Assembly (NCBI GenBank): GCA_964459305.1 | Contig: CAYWNA010000189.1 | Coordinates: forward strand, 1 to 26,146 | Direction of reading: 5' to 3' | Source of the DNA: CAYWNA01 sp964459305 | GTDB lineage: Bacteria; Planctomycetota; Planctomycetia; Pirellulales; Pirellulaceae | DNA length: 26,146 nucleotides | Part shown: in pieces, positions 8,068-16,508 of the stretch | Numbering within the stretch: the stretch's first letter is position 1 | How the letters are laid out: every line of letters begins with the position of its first letter | Notes under the pieces: generated by a model | The model's input: the letters and a program-made list of their open reading frames with translations, nothing else | Databases searched by the model: none | Told to the model about the DNA's origin: nothing | Position numbers and translations under genes: made by a program

Positions 8068-8962
8068 TCACTTCATGGATCCACCCGCCAACACTGGGTC
8101 GTGACGGTACGTGGGGAGATCCTTGCACAGGATCTGATCGCCCGGCACGTCGTTGGGCGTGTATTGCTTGTCCAGATCCTCGGAACGCACGGGCAGCAGC
8201 GCGTAGCGCGGCGCACGGTCGCGCATCCACGGCTCGGCATAGGAGCAGCCACAGGACATGCCCCATCGCCCTTCGCGCGATTCAAGAACCTTACGGGCGC
8301 AGGCGCCCTGGTATCCCTGGCTGACCAGCAAGTCGATCGCTTGGCACTTGATCTCGATCACGGATGTGATGTCAATCCAGACATCGCAGACAGGACCGGT
8401 TCCCATCCGGAACGCCATGTCCGCCATGCCCATCATCGGGAACCAGAACATCGCCTTGGTGTGGTGCGGTTCGTGGCCGTCGATCTGCGGCATGCTGTCG
8501 CTGCAATACCGCGCGGCCATGCGCGTCATGTGGCCGGCAATGGCATGCACGTCGGTCATCTGCGACTGGAACTCGCCCCAAAGCATGTGGCCCAGAATCA
8601 CGTCGGGCCTGACCTGCCGGATGATCTGCGCGATTTGCTCGATTCGTTCATGCGTGCACTCCAAGACCACATCCGGCCAGCAAAACGTGTAGAGCCGCTG
8701 AATGCCCAGCACCTCACACATCTGCTTCACCTCGGCACGCTTGAGCGTCTTGATGTCGTCGACCGTCATCTCGAGCACGGCCCGATCCCGCTCGGACTCC
8801 GGCTTGCCTAGCTCGGCGTGGATCAGATCATTGTGATGCCGCTCTCCGTCAGAGAGTATCAGGCAATGAACCTCATCACCGCGCCGCGTGTGCAGTGCAA
8901 CGGTCCCCGCCCCTTTCACACGCAAGGTCGCCGGGATGAGCGTGAACGACGAGTATCTTCAT
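8068..8962 (-). pseudogene. PIG-L family deacetylase, 5' frameshift
   Basis: A LmbE/PIG-L type zinc-dependent N-acetylglucosaminyl deacetylase homolog. The true start is the ATG at 8962 (GAGG just upstream) giving MKILVVHAHPGDLACE. This frame must shift by one base in the run GAAAGGGGCGGGG (8903-8917) to reach GAGTVALHTRRGDEVHCLILSDGE, which continues to the stop at 8068. A candidate third zinc ligand is His in DVHAIAGHM. The family signature AHPDD is AHPGD here: the Asp usually assigned as general base is Gly. A frameshift together with a missing catalytic residue suggests loss of activity, although an indel alone could be a sequencing error. It lies directly after the GntR gene and before the hypothetical gene. 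The length, about 298 codons, is normal once corrected. Confidence 0.85.
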
Positions 8963-9000
8963 GTTCCTCACTTGCTCTTGCATGATTCGGTCTCGTCTTA

Positions 9001-9062
9001 TAGTCGCCTTTCGCTCCGCGAGAGTAGCGCCCCAACGCAGCTTTCGCGGAGCGAAAGCCGAC
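9001..9062. repeat. Palindromic repeat, family B (copy 1)
   Basis: TAGTCGCCTTTCGCTCCGCG is inverted as CGCGGAGCGAAAGCCGACA at the right. It lies in the 113-base gap between the GntR stop and the PIG-L start. Two more copies are at 22105-22168 and 24374-24439. Confidence 0.9.
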
Positions 9063-9075
9063 ACTCGAATACTCC

Positions 9076-9735
9076 TCAACTGGTTAGCCTGGGGTATTGC
9101 TTCTTGATGACTTGTACCTGTTGCAGAATGTGCTGGCGCATCAGGCGTCCCGCTTCGTCGCCACTCTTTCCGCGAAGAGCTTCCACAACGTCGCGATGGG
9201 TGACGCGTTGCGGCAGATACCAGACCAGCGCCATTTCCGGTAATTGCGATGCAGCAGCCAAGAAGTGGCTGACCAAGTGCGGTCGCTCCAGCGATCGCAG
9301 CAACATTCGGTTCCCGCTGGCCCGCGCGATCGACAAGTGAAAGGCGGCGTCCAGCCGGACATACCGCGAGAGATCCGCACCAGGATAGTCGTGCTGGTCG
9401 AGACGCTCGGCCTGCCCGGCCAACCGGTCCAACTGCGATTCGGTCAACCGCTTGGCGGCCAACTGACAGGCCATGTCCTCCAACGCGGCTCGAACATCCA
9501 ATGCCTGGACATACTCGGTCAGCTCGATCCGCCGCACATAGGTGCCAGAGCGCGGCCGGCGCTCCACTACGCCGATCGTTTCCAGTCGCTCGAAGGCAGC
9601 CCGTACTGAGGCGTGTCCGGCGCCGGTTTCGCCGGCGACGCGTTCGATACTAAGGCGGTCCGATGTCTTCAGTTGCCCGCGGCGCAACCGGTCCAGCACG
9701 TAATCCACGCATCGATCGGGAGTAATCGCAGGCAT
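9076..9735 (-). CDS. GntR-family regulator, FadR-type (FCD domain)
   Basis: From the ATG at 9735 (GAGGGA 5 bases upstream) the product is 219 residues, standard for the FadR subfamily. Residues about 10-70 form a winged helix-turn-helix (LSIERVAGETGAGHASVRAAFERLETIGVVERRPRSGTYVR). Residues about 80-215 form an all-helical FCD effector domain with candidate metal ligands in RLDAAFHLSIA, THRDVVEAL and MRQHIL. FCD regulators commonly bind organic acids or sugar acids. An in-frame ATG at 9813 would add 26 residues but overlaps the operator-like sites at 9791-9827, so the shorter form is preferred. It heads the unit containing PIG-L, the hypothetical gene, the symporter stump and the sialidase-like gene, and probably represses itself and them. 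The gene appears intact. Confidence 0.85.
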   Translation of the reverse strand: MPAITPDRCVDYVLDRLRRGQLKTSDRLSIERVAGETGAGHASVRAAFERLETIGVVERRPRSGTYVRRIELTEYVQALDVRAALEDMACQLAAKRLTESQLDRLAGQAERLDQHDYPGADLSRYVRLDAAFHLSIARASGNRMLLRSLERPHLVSHFLAAASQLPEMALVWYLPQRVTHRDVVEALRGKSGDEAGRLMRQHILQQVQVIKKQYPRLTS

Positions 9736-9790
9736 GACCCGTCCCTCGAACCCAACCAGGAAATGCAATCGGCGCACCGTGCCGACTGCC

Positions 9791-9827
9791 ATCTGTGATG
9801 TTAAATTATGCATCTGCGATCACAGAT
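9791..9827. promoter_or_regulatory. Likely GntR operator: three copies of ATCTGYGAT
   Basis: ATCTGTGAT at 9791-9799 and ATCTGCGAT at 9812-9820 are spaced 21 bp, two helical turns. The second copy forms a near-palindrome, ATCTGCGATCACAGAT (9812-9827), with an inverted third copy. The sites lie 56-92 bases upstream of the preferred start of the GntR gene, fitting autoregulation. Confidence 0.6.
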
Positions 9828-9999
9828 AGTCAAGCCTCGCTTGTGCCGGGCAGTCTGTTCTTCTCTGCTTTCGATTTAGACGGCTTGCTGGGGAGGACGA
9901 AAACGGGACAGGTGGAAGCGTCGGGATAAACCGGCAGGGAGTCGCGGATGCAAGAGCCGTACAGGAAATTAGAAGCGAGCCACAATTCTCCTGACAGGC

Positions 10000-12621
10000 T
10001 CATTGAAGAGTCAGCAGCAGATGACTGGGCCGGTCGGCGGGGATTTCAACCAGGGCGCCTTTGGCGATATCCTTGCCGTCAACTTCCGCCAGCCACTTTC
10101 CTGCGTGGACAACAAGTTTCGAGGCCGGGGTGCGGGTGGGCGGGGTCACGTCGAGCGTAGCCGTCTGGCCATCGTCCGCCACCTGCAGGGTCAGCGAAAC
10201 CTCGCCGAAACGCGTCAGCGCCCGGTCGATCTTCAGGCCTGCGCCCGGCCTGAGCCAGACCGGCGGAAGCCCTTCGAACAGGTGCAGTTCATCGCCGCGC
10301 TCAAAGACGATCAGGTGGAGGATCAGCCGGATGAACTCGGCACTCGCCCAGTTGTGCGGCATGTCGCCGACATAGTGCGGGTGCGGATGGTCGAGCGGGC
10401 GCTGCTCTTCGCGCCAAGCCAGCAACGGCGAGGCGTGGTTGGCAAACGCGTAGGCGGTGCGGGCCGCCTCGACCCCGTCCCCCGCTGCCAGTTGCGCGTG
10501 GGCGAAGAACGATCCGGCGTAGCCCCACAACCCCTCCTCGTCCCAGCCCGTGCCCAGAACCAAACCCTCGCAGCGGTTGGCGGCCAGGTTGGCCAGCGTT
10601 CCGAGCAGGATCGGATCGTCCTGCTCGAAGATCAGCCCCGGATAGACGGCGTGCATGAAGGCCCATTGGCCCTTCTGGAGTTTTGTTTTCAGCGGGCGCG
10701 ACATCGGGATCGGAAGCATCCGGTTGCCGAACTCGTCGGTCACCATGTCGCGCTTGGCCAAGGTGCGGTAGCGTGCCCAAAGCTCGTCGTATTCGCGTTG
10801 CCAGGCCTGCGCCTGGTCGGGGCGGCCGAGCTGCTCGGCCATCGAAACTGCTTCCTTCAATCCGATCAGGAGCCAATAGGCGTTGGTGTATTCGTGATCG
10901 ACGTTTAGCCCTCCGTCGGAATAGCCGAGCGGGATAAAATCGTACGAGGGGGCGTTGGGATCCTGACGCGAGCGCTCGCGCAAAACCGGATAATAGGTCA
11001 TCACGCGCTCGACGACCGGCCAGACCGATTCCAGCCACTGGTCATCGCCCGTAAGCTGGGCGTGGCGGCTGATAACCCAGAGGATGATCCCGTTTTCCTT
11101 CCAGAACCTGCCGATCTTTTCAAACGAGCCATCCTCGTTTTGATAAGTGAGCATGTGCTGCACGCCCGCGCGGGTTTCCTCGGCACGGTTCAGATGGGTG
11201 ATCGATTCGAGCAGGAACGCGCCGTCGACGATCCACAATCCGCGATAAACGGTTGGTCCTACCTGGAACGAGGGCAGGCCGTCTTTGATCTCGCGCGCCT
11301 GGTAGATATTGCGGATGGCAGCGTCGAGCTGGGCCTGCACGGCCGCATCCGGCACCCGGATCACGCCATAGGGCAAATCGAGCTTGTTCCAATAAGAGCG
11401 GGCGGTCGCAATCGCCTTGCGGGCCTCCTCCACACTCCAGACCCGGCCGTTGGCATTGCTGTGGATCGAAACAACGAAGCTCCGGGCCGAGTTCCCTTTG
11501 AGAACAACCGGTGGCAGATCGAGCAACATGGTTCTCGGTTCCTCCGCCATTGCAGCGGGCGGAAGCGAACTATTGACCATTCGCCAGTCGCGGATCGAAA
11601 CGGTGCCGGTCGCCTTGTCCCAGCCCAGCTTGTGGCTCGAGCGCACGCGAATCCGGGGATGCACGGTCTTGGAATCGGTGCTGGTGTTGCGCAGGGTCAC
11701 CACCATCAGGTCGGCGCGGGGCGGCCCCGTGAATTTGGGCGGAATGGATGCGCCGGAGGGCAAATAGGCCAAGGCCGTCTCGGTCGCCCTTCCGGCGACG
11801 ACATCCTTGGCCGGGGGCATCTGGTCGAAGACCCACAATGCGCTGAGGATCGTGTTGTGGTCCTTGGCGATTCCAGCCGCCGCCACCTCGATGTCGATCC
11901 GGCCATCGCCATTAGTGTCTTCAGCCTCGACCGGAACAATGAATGCAACGTTCTTCCCGGCATCCCGGACCGTGTCGATGGCTCTCTTGACGACGCCGTC
12001 GATCCGCAGCTCCATCACGCGCTGGCCGAACTCGTTCCAATGGCCTTCACAAAAACCAAAGACCACCACACCGCGCTGGCCGACGAAGCGATAGCGCAAC
12101 GGCTGCCCCCAGCCTACATCGGTACTGGCAAATTCCTTGTCGACGGTGGATTCCGGTGCGGCAAAAGTGAAATTGGTGTCGTGCGAACTGAGCGGAATCA
12201 TGGAATGTTCGACAGCAGGCTTGCCGGCAGTCTTGAGTTCTTCGAGGGGGTTGGCCGAAAGATCCGTGACCGCGAAGGCCTCGGTAAGCATCTCGACCTG
12301 CCCCCAGCGCCGCCGGGTTTGGACGACCGGCACACGGGGCGCCTCAAGCGCCTGGCCGATCCATTCGCCGCTCCCGTCGCTCAGCTCGACATCAATGCGT
12401 GTGGCAAAGCCTTCGAAGGAGCCTGGATAGTCGTAGAGCAGCTCGCCACTTCTGTCGACCAGCGATTTTTGCCAGTCGTCGGGCAGCCCGATCGCCGTCT
12501 GCCACTTGCCGGGCCGATAGCGATGGTCCAGCGTAAAACCGTCGTCCTCGGCTACAGCAACGAGCGAAACACAGCCCAAAAGAGCTGCAACAGCCGTGCT
12601 TGATTTCAACTTAAACATCAT
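10000..12621 (-). CDS. Secreted six-hairpin glycosidase-like protein
   Basis: An 873-residue protein with a signal peptide (STAVAALLGCVSLVAVAED, residues 8-26). The N-terminal half (about 30-400) looks beta-rich, with an EF-hand-like acidic loop DTNGDGRID near 236-244 that could bind calcium. The C-terminal part (about 405-800) has the repeated helical pattern of an (alpha/alpha)6 barrel: LWIVDGAFLLESITHL near 462-477, GYSDGGLNVDHEYTNAYWLL, GWDEEGLWGYAGSFFAHAQL and PHNWASAEFIRLILHLIVFERGDELHLFEG. This resembles alpha-L-rhamnosidase/GH63-like enzymes, but no family is assigned. AGGAGG lies 2 bases before ATGATG at 12621, and the gene follows the GH62 gene by 12 bases, so they share a transcript. 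Probably acts in the periplasm or outside the cell on oligosaccharides. Intact. Confidence 0.75.
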   Translation of the reverse strand: MMFKLKSSTAVAALLGCVSLVAVAEDDGFTLDHRYRPGKWQTAIGLPDDWQKSLVDRSGELLYDYPGSFEGFATRIDVELSDGSGEWIGQALEAPRVPVVQTRRRWGQVEMLTEAFAVTDLSANPLEELKTAGKPAVEHSMIPLSSHDTNFTFAAPESTVDKEFASTDVGWGQPLRYRFVGQRGVVVFGFCEGHWNEFGQRVMELRIDGVVKRAIDTVRDAGKNVAFIVPVEAEDTNGDGRIDIEVAAAGIAKDHNTILSALWVFDQMPPAKDVVAGRATETALAYLPSGASIPPKFTGPPRADLMVVTLRNTSTDSKTVHPRIRVRSSHKLGWDKATGTVSIRDWRMVNSSLPPAAMAEEPRTMLLDLPPVVLKGNSARSFVVSIHSNANGRVWSVEEARKAIATARSYWNKLDLPYGVIRVPDAAVQAQLDAAIRNIYQAREIKDGLPSFQVGPTVYRGLWIVDGAFLLESITHLNRAEETRAGVQHMLTYQNEDGSFEKIGRFWKENGIILWVISRHAQLTGDDQWLESVWPVVERVMTYYPVLRERSRQDPNAPSYDFIPLGYSDGGLNVDHEYTNAYWLLIGLKEAVSMAEQLGRPDQAQAWQREYDELWARYRTLAKRDMVTDEFGNRMLPIPMSRPLKTKLQKGQWAFMHAVYPGLIFEQDDPILLGTLANLAANRCEGLVLGTGWDEEGLWGYAGSFFAHAQLAAGDGVEAARTAYAFANHASPLLAWREEQRPLDHPHPHYVGDMPHNWASAEFIRLILHLIVFERGDELHLFEGLPPVWLRPGAGLKIDRALTRFGEVSLTLQVADDGQTATLDVTPPTRTPASKLVVHAGKWLAEVDGKDIAKGALVEIPADRPSHLLLTLQ

Positions 12622-12633
12622 AACCTCCTAGTT

Positions 12634-14673
12634 CTAGTTCTGCATCACGTTCAATTCCCACGGCAGCACGTTGTAGTCGTAGGTATCCGGGATGCCTTCG
12701 GCGTCGAAGGCCTGGAAGAGGATTCTTAGCCGGTAGTCTTTGATTTCGAGCCGTTCGTCAAAGCCTGCTCGAATCAGTTCCGGATGGCTGATCTGATCGT
12801 AGTCCGTTGGCGAACCGTCCTCTCTGAAGACATATTCGGGAATCCCCATGAAGTCGTTCTCGTTCGCCTCGACACGCTGCCACAGTCCTTCCAGAGAATC
12901 GGCGACCATGGCGAACATGAAGCGGTTTCGGCTGTCCCAGTAGTTTCTCTTGGTTGGGTGAGGGCGAACCGCTTCGAGCAGCGCGAGATACTTGCCCTTG
13001 TCGCTGACGTAATAGATGTGGCTCGCCTCGTGCAGACGCCAGGGCCCGGTCGCATCGTTGCCGTGAACGGTCACAGCCAGATGCTCGCGAGATTCCTCGA
13101 AGCCTTGAGGGAACCGATCGATCGGCGTCTCCAGGCGGAACATCGAGCCCGCGTGATCTGTGTAGAACAGGTGCGCCTTGTGCTGGTCGCAGATGACCCA
13201 AAAGTCGATCCAAAACGCGCCCCTGTTTCGGCGATCTGTCTTGATGATCCGCGGCTTCGACCAGCCGTCAACGTCGCTGATATCCGGATTGGTGAGATAG
13301 ATGGGTTCCAGCTCGCTCGGCTCATCGCAAGGCGTTTGCGCGACCAGGTACCAGAGCTTGTGCGGCCGGAAGTAGAAGATCTGCGGCGCGATCACCTCGC
13401 CGTCGACGATGGCATTGATGTTGTGCCGCTTGGCTCGATTCAGCCCCGCCAACGTTCCAGCGGACACGTAGCCGACGCCGTCGACGAACGGTCGCACATC
13501 GCCGCTCGGTTTGCTGGTGTAGAACAAATGCCAATTGCCGCCATGACGAACGATTGTGGGATCTTTGACCGAGATATCGTCGAACGTTCCTGCAGGGCCC
13601 GCCTTGAGGATCGGCTTGCCGACGGTCCACCGCCGATACGGGAACAGATCGCCGGGCTTGAGAATGCCCAGTTTCCAAGGAATCTTCCCGTAGTCTTCGT
13701 CCGGCTCCGTCCCGGTTTTGACTCCCTGAAACAGAATGCTGAGGTTGTCCGGGTCGATCTCCAATTTCTCGTCGTATCCAGCCCGAAGGAACTCGCCGTG
13801 GCTAAACGAGCCGGTCCAATTTGGTCCCGCGTAGGCGACGTTCAGCGGTGAGACAAACGGAGTATCACCGACAAGGCTCCACTTGCCGGCAAGGCGATCG
13901 GCCGTGAATGCCTTGAAGTAGCGACGGTCCCGATCCCTGGCTTCGATGAGCGTCACGTACTGATTGGCTCCTTTGACGCGATAGGTGTGGCTGGCCTCGA
14001 AGATGTCAGCTTTCAGCACAACCATCGGCTCGCTCCAGCCGATGGGGAAATCGCTCAGTTTCGTTTCGCTTCGCCACATCCATCCCGCATGGGAAGTGAA
14101 GAAAAGGTGGGCCTTCTCCTGGTCGCAGATCACCCAGAAATCGATCCACATTTTCACATTGGCCGGATGCTCGTGGAAGAGCAACTTCGGCTTGGTCCAG
14201 GAATCTGGGTCCGACACATCGTCGGAAGTCGAATAGGCCGGCTGCAACGAGGGGCTTCGCGACGGATCTTGTACTTGATAGATCAAATACCATTTCTTCT
14301 GCGGCGAGAAGAAGAACACTTGCGGAGCACAGTAGTACCCATCGGTCAGATCGAGCAGGTGTCGTTCGGCACTTGCGGCGTCTTTCCAGTCGGAAAACGA
14401 AAGGTACTCGATCTGATGCGTCCGTCGTTTGCTGCGAATCGTGCAAAACAGATGCCAGCGGCCATCATAGCGGACAATGGTAGGATCTTTGATCGAATAG
14501 CACAGATCGCCGCCATGGTTGACCGGCCCGACGAGCGGCTTGCTGACAGTCCAACGGGCAGGAGCAGCGAAAAGGGGCCTGTCATCGGCCCGTTGAGTCT
14601 GTTCGCCAGCGGCAGCGCAAAGAACCACGCCAAAAACGTATAGCGCCGTGATGGTCAACATGACACGTCTCAT
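12634..14673 (-). CDS. Tandem GH62 alpha-L-arabinofuranosidase-like protein
   Basis: From the ATG at 14673 (GTGGAG upstream) the protein has 679 residues, with a signal peptide at 1-22. Two successive GH62-type five-bladed propeller domains fill it, about 40-340 and 345-679. Each has the family landmarks: KDPTIV (Asp63; Asp371), WYLIY/WYLVA, WIDFWVICDQ (near 176 and 488), an FEASHTY or HEASHIY motif with Glu226 or Glu549, a Ser-His-Gly/Pro-Glu motif near 291 and 629, and a closing PWKLGIL or PWELNVM. In GH62 the first Asp is the general base and this Glu the general acid, so both domains keep the catalytic pair. GH62 enzymes release arabinose from arabinoxylan or arabinan. YCAPQV in domain 1 is VIAPQI in domain 2, so the domains have diverged. 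It is co-transcribed with the glycosidase downstream. Confidence 0.85.
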   Translation of the reverse strand: MRRVMLTITALYVFGVVLCAAAGEQTQRADDRPLFAAPARWTVSKPLVGPVNHGGDLCYSIKDPTIVRYDGRWHLFCTIRSKRRTHQIEYLSFSDWKDAASAERHLLDLTDGYYCAPQVFFFSPQKKWYLIYQVQDPSRSPSLQPAYSTSDDVSDPDSWTKPKLLFHEHPANVKMWIDFWVICDQEKAHLFFTSHAGWMWRSETKLSDFPIGWSEPMVVLKADIFEASHTYRVKGANQYVTLIEARDRDRRYFKAFTADRLAGKWSLVGDTPFVSPLNVAYAGPNWTGSFSHGEFLRAGYDEKLEIDPDNLSILFQGVKTGTEPDEDYGKIPWKLGILKPGDLFPYRRWTVGKPILKAGPAGTFDDISVKDPTIVRHGGNWHLFYTSKPSGDVRPFVDGVGYVSAGTLAGLNRAKRHNINAIVDGEVIAPQIFYFRPHKLWYLVAQTPCDEPSELEPIYLTNPDISDVDGWSKPRIIKTDRRNRGAFWIDFWVICDQHKAHLFYTDHAGSMFRLETPIDRFPQGFEESREHLAVTVHGNDATGPWRLHEASHIYYVSDKGKYLALLEAVRPHPTKRNYWDSRNRFMFAMVADSLEGLWQRVEANENDFMGIPEYVFREDGSPTDYDQISHPELIRAGFDERLEIKDYRLRILFQAFDAEGIPDTYDYNVLPWELNVMQN

Positions 14674-14714
14674 ACTTTTTCTCCACGGTTGTGAGTAGAG
14701 CCGAGATACGGCGA

Positions 14715-15070
14715 TCACTCAATGAATTGAAATGAATACAGATCAGCGTCTTTCATCACGAGTCGCAGACGGACGGGCTTTCCGGCGATTGTCGTAAGGT
14801 CGGTGCCATCTTCCCATGAAACTGGTCCATCGATTTCGTCGCCGATCAACAGTTTCGACTTGGCCAACACCTTTTGGTCATCGGCGCCGCCGGCCCCCTG
14901 GATTGCGGCGAGTGCAGCTTGAGGGAGACGCCGTTCAACTGGTCGATCAGATGATGGTCAACGAACAGCTCGCGGCGCGAACCGATGTCGATCGGCTCCG
15001 ACGCACGGCAAATGGACGCCGGCATCAAGCTGACGCACGCCAATAGGATGGATTGGATTCGAAGTCTCAT
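14715..15070 (-). pseudogene. Internally deleted propeller glycosidase remnant
   Basis: The 5' part is intact: an ATG at 15070 with AAGGAAA upstream, a signal peptide (SILLACVSLMPASICRA) and EPIDIGSRRELFVDHHLID. This matches the start of the gene at 17792-19318 (EPIDIGAGRQLFVDGHVIE). About 50 codons in, near 14905-14920, the sequence changes frame and becomes the C-terminal end of the same family: IGDEIDGPVSWEDGTDL, then RLRLVMKDADLYSFQFIE and a stop at 14715-14717. This parallels YGDKLDGPVVWKSDADL and RLRFVMSDADLYAFRFTE. Roughly 390 central codons are missing. The stop lies 41 bases before the GH62 start, so the remnant may still carry its upstream region. A nonfunctional protein is expected. 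Confidence 0.85.
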
Positions 15071-15186
15071 ATTGAGTTTCCTTGGTTTGTGTTGACCTGA
15101 CTCGTCGAAACGCACTCTGCTGCAACCACACGAGCGCAGACCGGCGATTCGTCGGCGGTCAGTACGGACCGTCCACGAACAGATCA

Positions 15187-16155
15187 TCACTCCTTCCAGT
15201 CGACCCATTCAGCCACGCCGCTCTTTTCGTAGCTCTCGCGGAGGTTGCGGACGAACTCGTCGCCGAGCGGTTGCTGGGCGGGGAACGAGGGGCCCATTGA
15301 CAGGCCGGCGGCTTCCATGCCCAGGCGGGCCAGCGGGCCTTCGCCCATACCACGCCATTTCAGTTCTTCCGGCATGTGCACGCGCAGGATTGGATCGACA
15401 TACATTCGTAGCGTCAGTTCGTCGTATTCGTCGTAACGTTTATTCTCCCACAAATCCCAGATGTGCAATACCAGACGCGGAGCCACACAGCCGTGGGCGT
15501 TGATGAATCCGGTCATGCCCAGCTTGATCGGCAGAGAAAGAACGAACGGCGGCTGGTTGTTGATGAAGTTCAACTTGTCGGCAAATAGCCGCAGGCAGGT
15601 CACATAGTTGCGCAGGTCGAATGACGACCACTTGACACCCTCGACGTTATCCAGTTCCGCGAGCCGGTCCAGTAGCGGCGGCGTCAGCTCGTAGCCTGGC
15701 TGCGGCATGGCCCAGGGAGCGTTGTAGCACATGATACCCACGTCAGCGGCGTCGTTCACTGCCCTGTAATGCTCGAACACTTCGTCGTCGGTCGGCACCA
15801 TGTAATGCGGCGGCTGAATCTGGACGAAATCGATGCCCAGCTCCGCGGCGATCGTGGCCTTGCGAGCCGCTTCACGGGCCGACAGCTCGAAGATTCCGGC
15901 AATCGACGGCACGCGGCCTTTGCACTCGGCGGCGGTCAGTTCTACGATCGCCCGCCATTCGCCGTCGTCCATGAAGTACGCTTCGCCGCCACCGCCGGCT
16001 CCCATCACGACGCCGTTGCCTTCGTTGATGCCCTGGTCGATCATCCATCGCAGGTGTCGCTGCTGTTTTTCCAGGTTCAGCTTGCCGTCATCGGTGCGGA
16101 ATGTCCGGATGGCGATCACGGGGCCGGCGAGTCGTTTGCGTCGTTCTTCACTCAT
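15187..16155 (-). CDS. DapA/N-acetylneuraminate lyase family aldolase
   Basis: A 322-residue TIM-barrel protein of the dihydrodipicolinate synthase/N-acetylneuraminate lyase superfamily. The start at 16155 has AAGGAAC upstream; a longer in-frame start at 16209 falls in repeat D. Family landmarks are the pyruvate-binding GGGGE (54-58, for the usual GxTGE), YNAP with the catalytic Tyr144, and GVKWSS with the Schiff-base Lys175; the Tyr-Lys spacing of 31 is near the usual 28. Such enzymes cleave or form bonds to pyruvate, or dehydrate sugar acids. Known activities include sialic acid lyase and keto-deoxy sugar acid aldolase or dehydratase. The four-Gly motif is not that of typical DapA or NanA, so the substrate is open. 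Its place between sialidase and glycosidase genes argues for sugar (acid) catabolism in the cytoplasm. Confidence 0.8.
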   Translation of the reverse strand: MSEERRKRLAGPVIAIRTFRTDDGKLNLEKQQRHLRWMIDQGINEGNGVVMGAGGGGEAYFMDDGEWRAIVELTAAECKGRVPSIAGIFELSAREAARKATIAAELGIDFVQIQPPHYMVPTDDEVFEHYRAVNDAADVGIMCYNAPWAMPQPGYELTPPLLDRLAELDNVEGVKWSSFDLRNYVTCLRLFADKLNFINNQPPFVLSLPIKLGMTGFINAHGCVAPRLVLHIWDLWENKRYDEYDELTLRMYVDPILRVHMPEELKWRGMGEGPLARLGMEAAGLSMGPSFPAQQPLGDEFVRNLRESYEKSGVAEWVDWKE

Positions 16156-16191
16156 GGTTGGTTCCTTTCGGGTTGGAGTTGTCTTCGGTCT

Positions 16192-16478
16192 CTTCAGTGC
16201 CAACGGCACGTTCCTATGTCAGCCCAGGGTGCAGCGACGTGAGTTCGCGAACGTCGCGGAACCCTGGGAAACGAGATTAGATGGAAGCGAAAGCCCCAGC
16301 GGGGCGGCCCTAATCCCCAAATCTACGCACGCTTCGGTCCACCCCTTCGGGCCCTTCGGGGTTTCGGTTTTGGGGGCCTTCTCACCCAGGGTTGCGCGAT
16401 GTTCGTTTCCCTCACGTCGCTCCACCCTGGGCTGGTTTAAGGTCGTCCCTTCGGGACTGGAACAAGAATACGCTCACT
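16192..16478. repeat. Large palindromic repeat, family D (copy 1)
   Basis: It fills most of the 353-base gap 16156-16508, which holds no gene. The outer arms (16220-16243 and 16411-16434) are inverted with one mismatch over 24 bases. A nested pair near 16247-16267 and 16385-16405 is inverted with two mismatches over 21. A second, collapsed copy is at 17678-17796. The transcript could fold into a long double-stranded structure. Confidence 0.85.
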
Positions 16479-16508
16479 TAACACACTCGTCGTGATTTCT
16501 GCATGGAA

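Noticed and set aside
7831..8811. Plus-strand reading frame of 326 codons
   Set aside because: Antisense to the PIG-L gene and running through palindrome C; composition is Arg/His-rich, as expected of a shadow.
11062..12603. Long plus-strand reading frame of 513 codons
   Set aside because: It is antisense to the well-supported glycosidase gene, lacks any family motif and arises from high GC.
12784..13851. Plus-strand reading frame of 355 codons
   Set aside because: Antisense to the tandem GH62 gene, with no recognisable domain.
15833..16495. Plus-strand frame across repeat D that resembles commonly predicted planctomycete ORFs
   Set aside because: It is produced by the repeat itself and the antisense of the aldolase; no ribosome site or domain.
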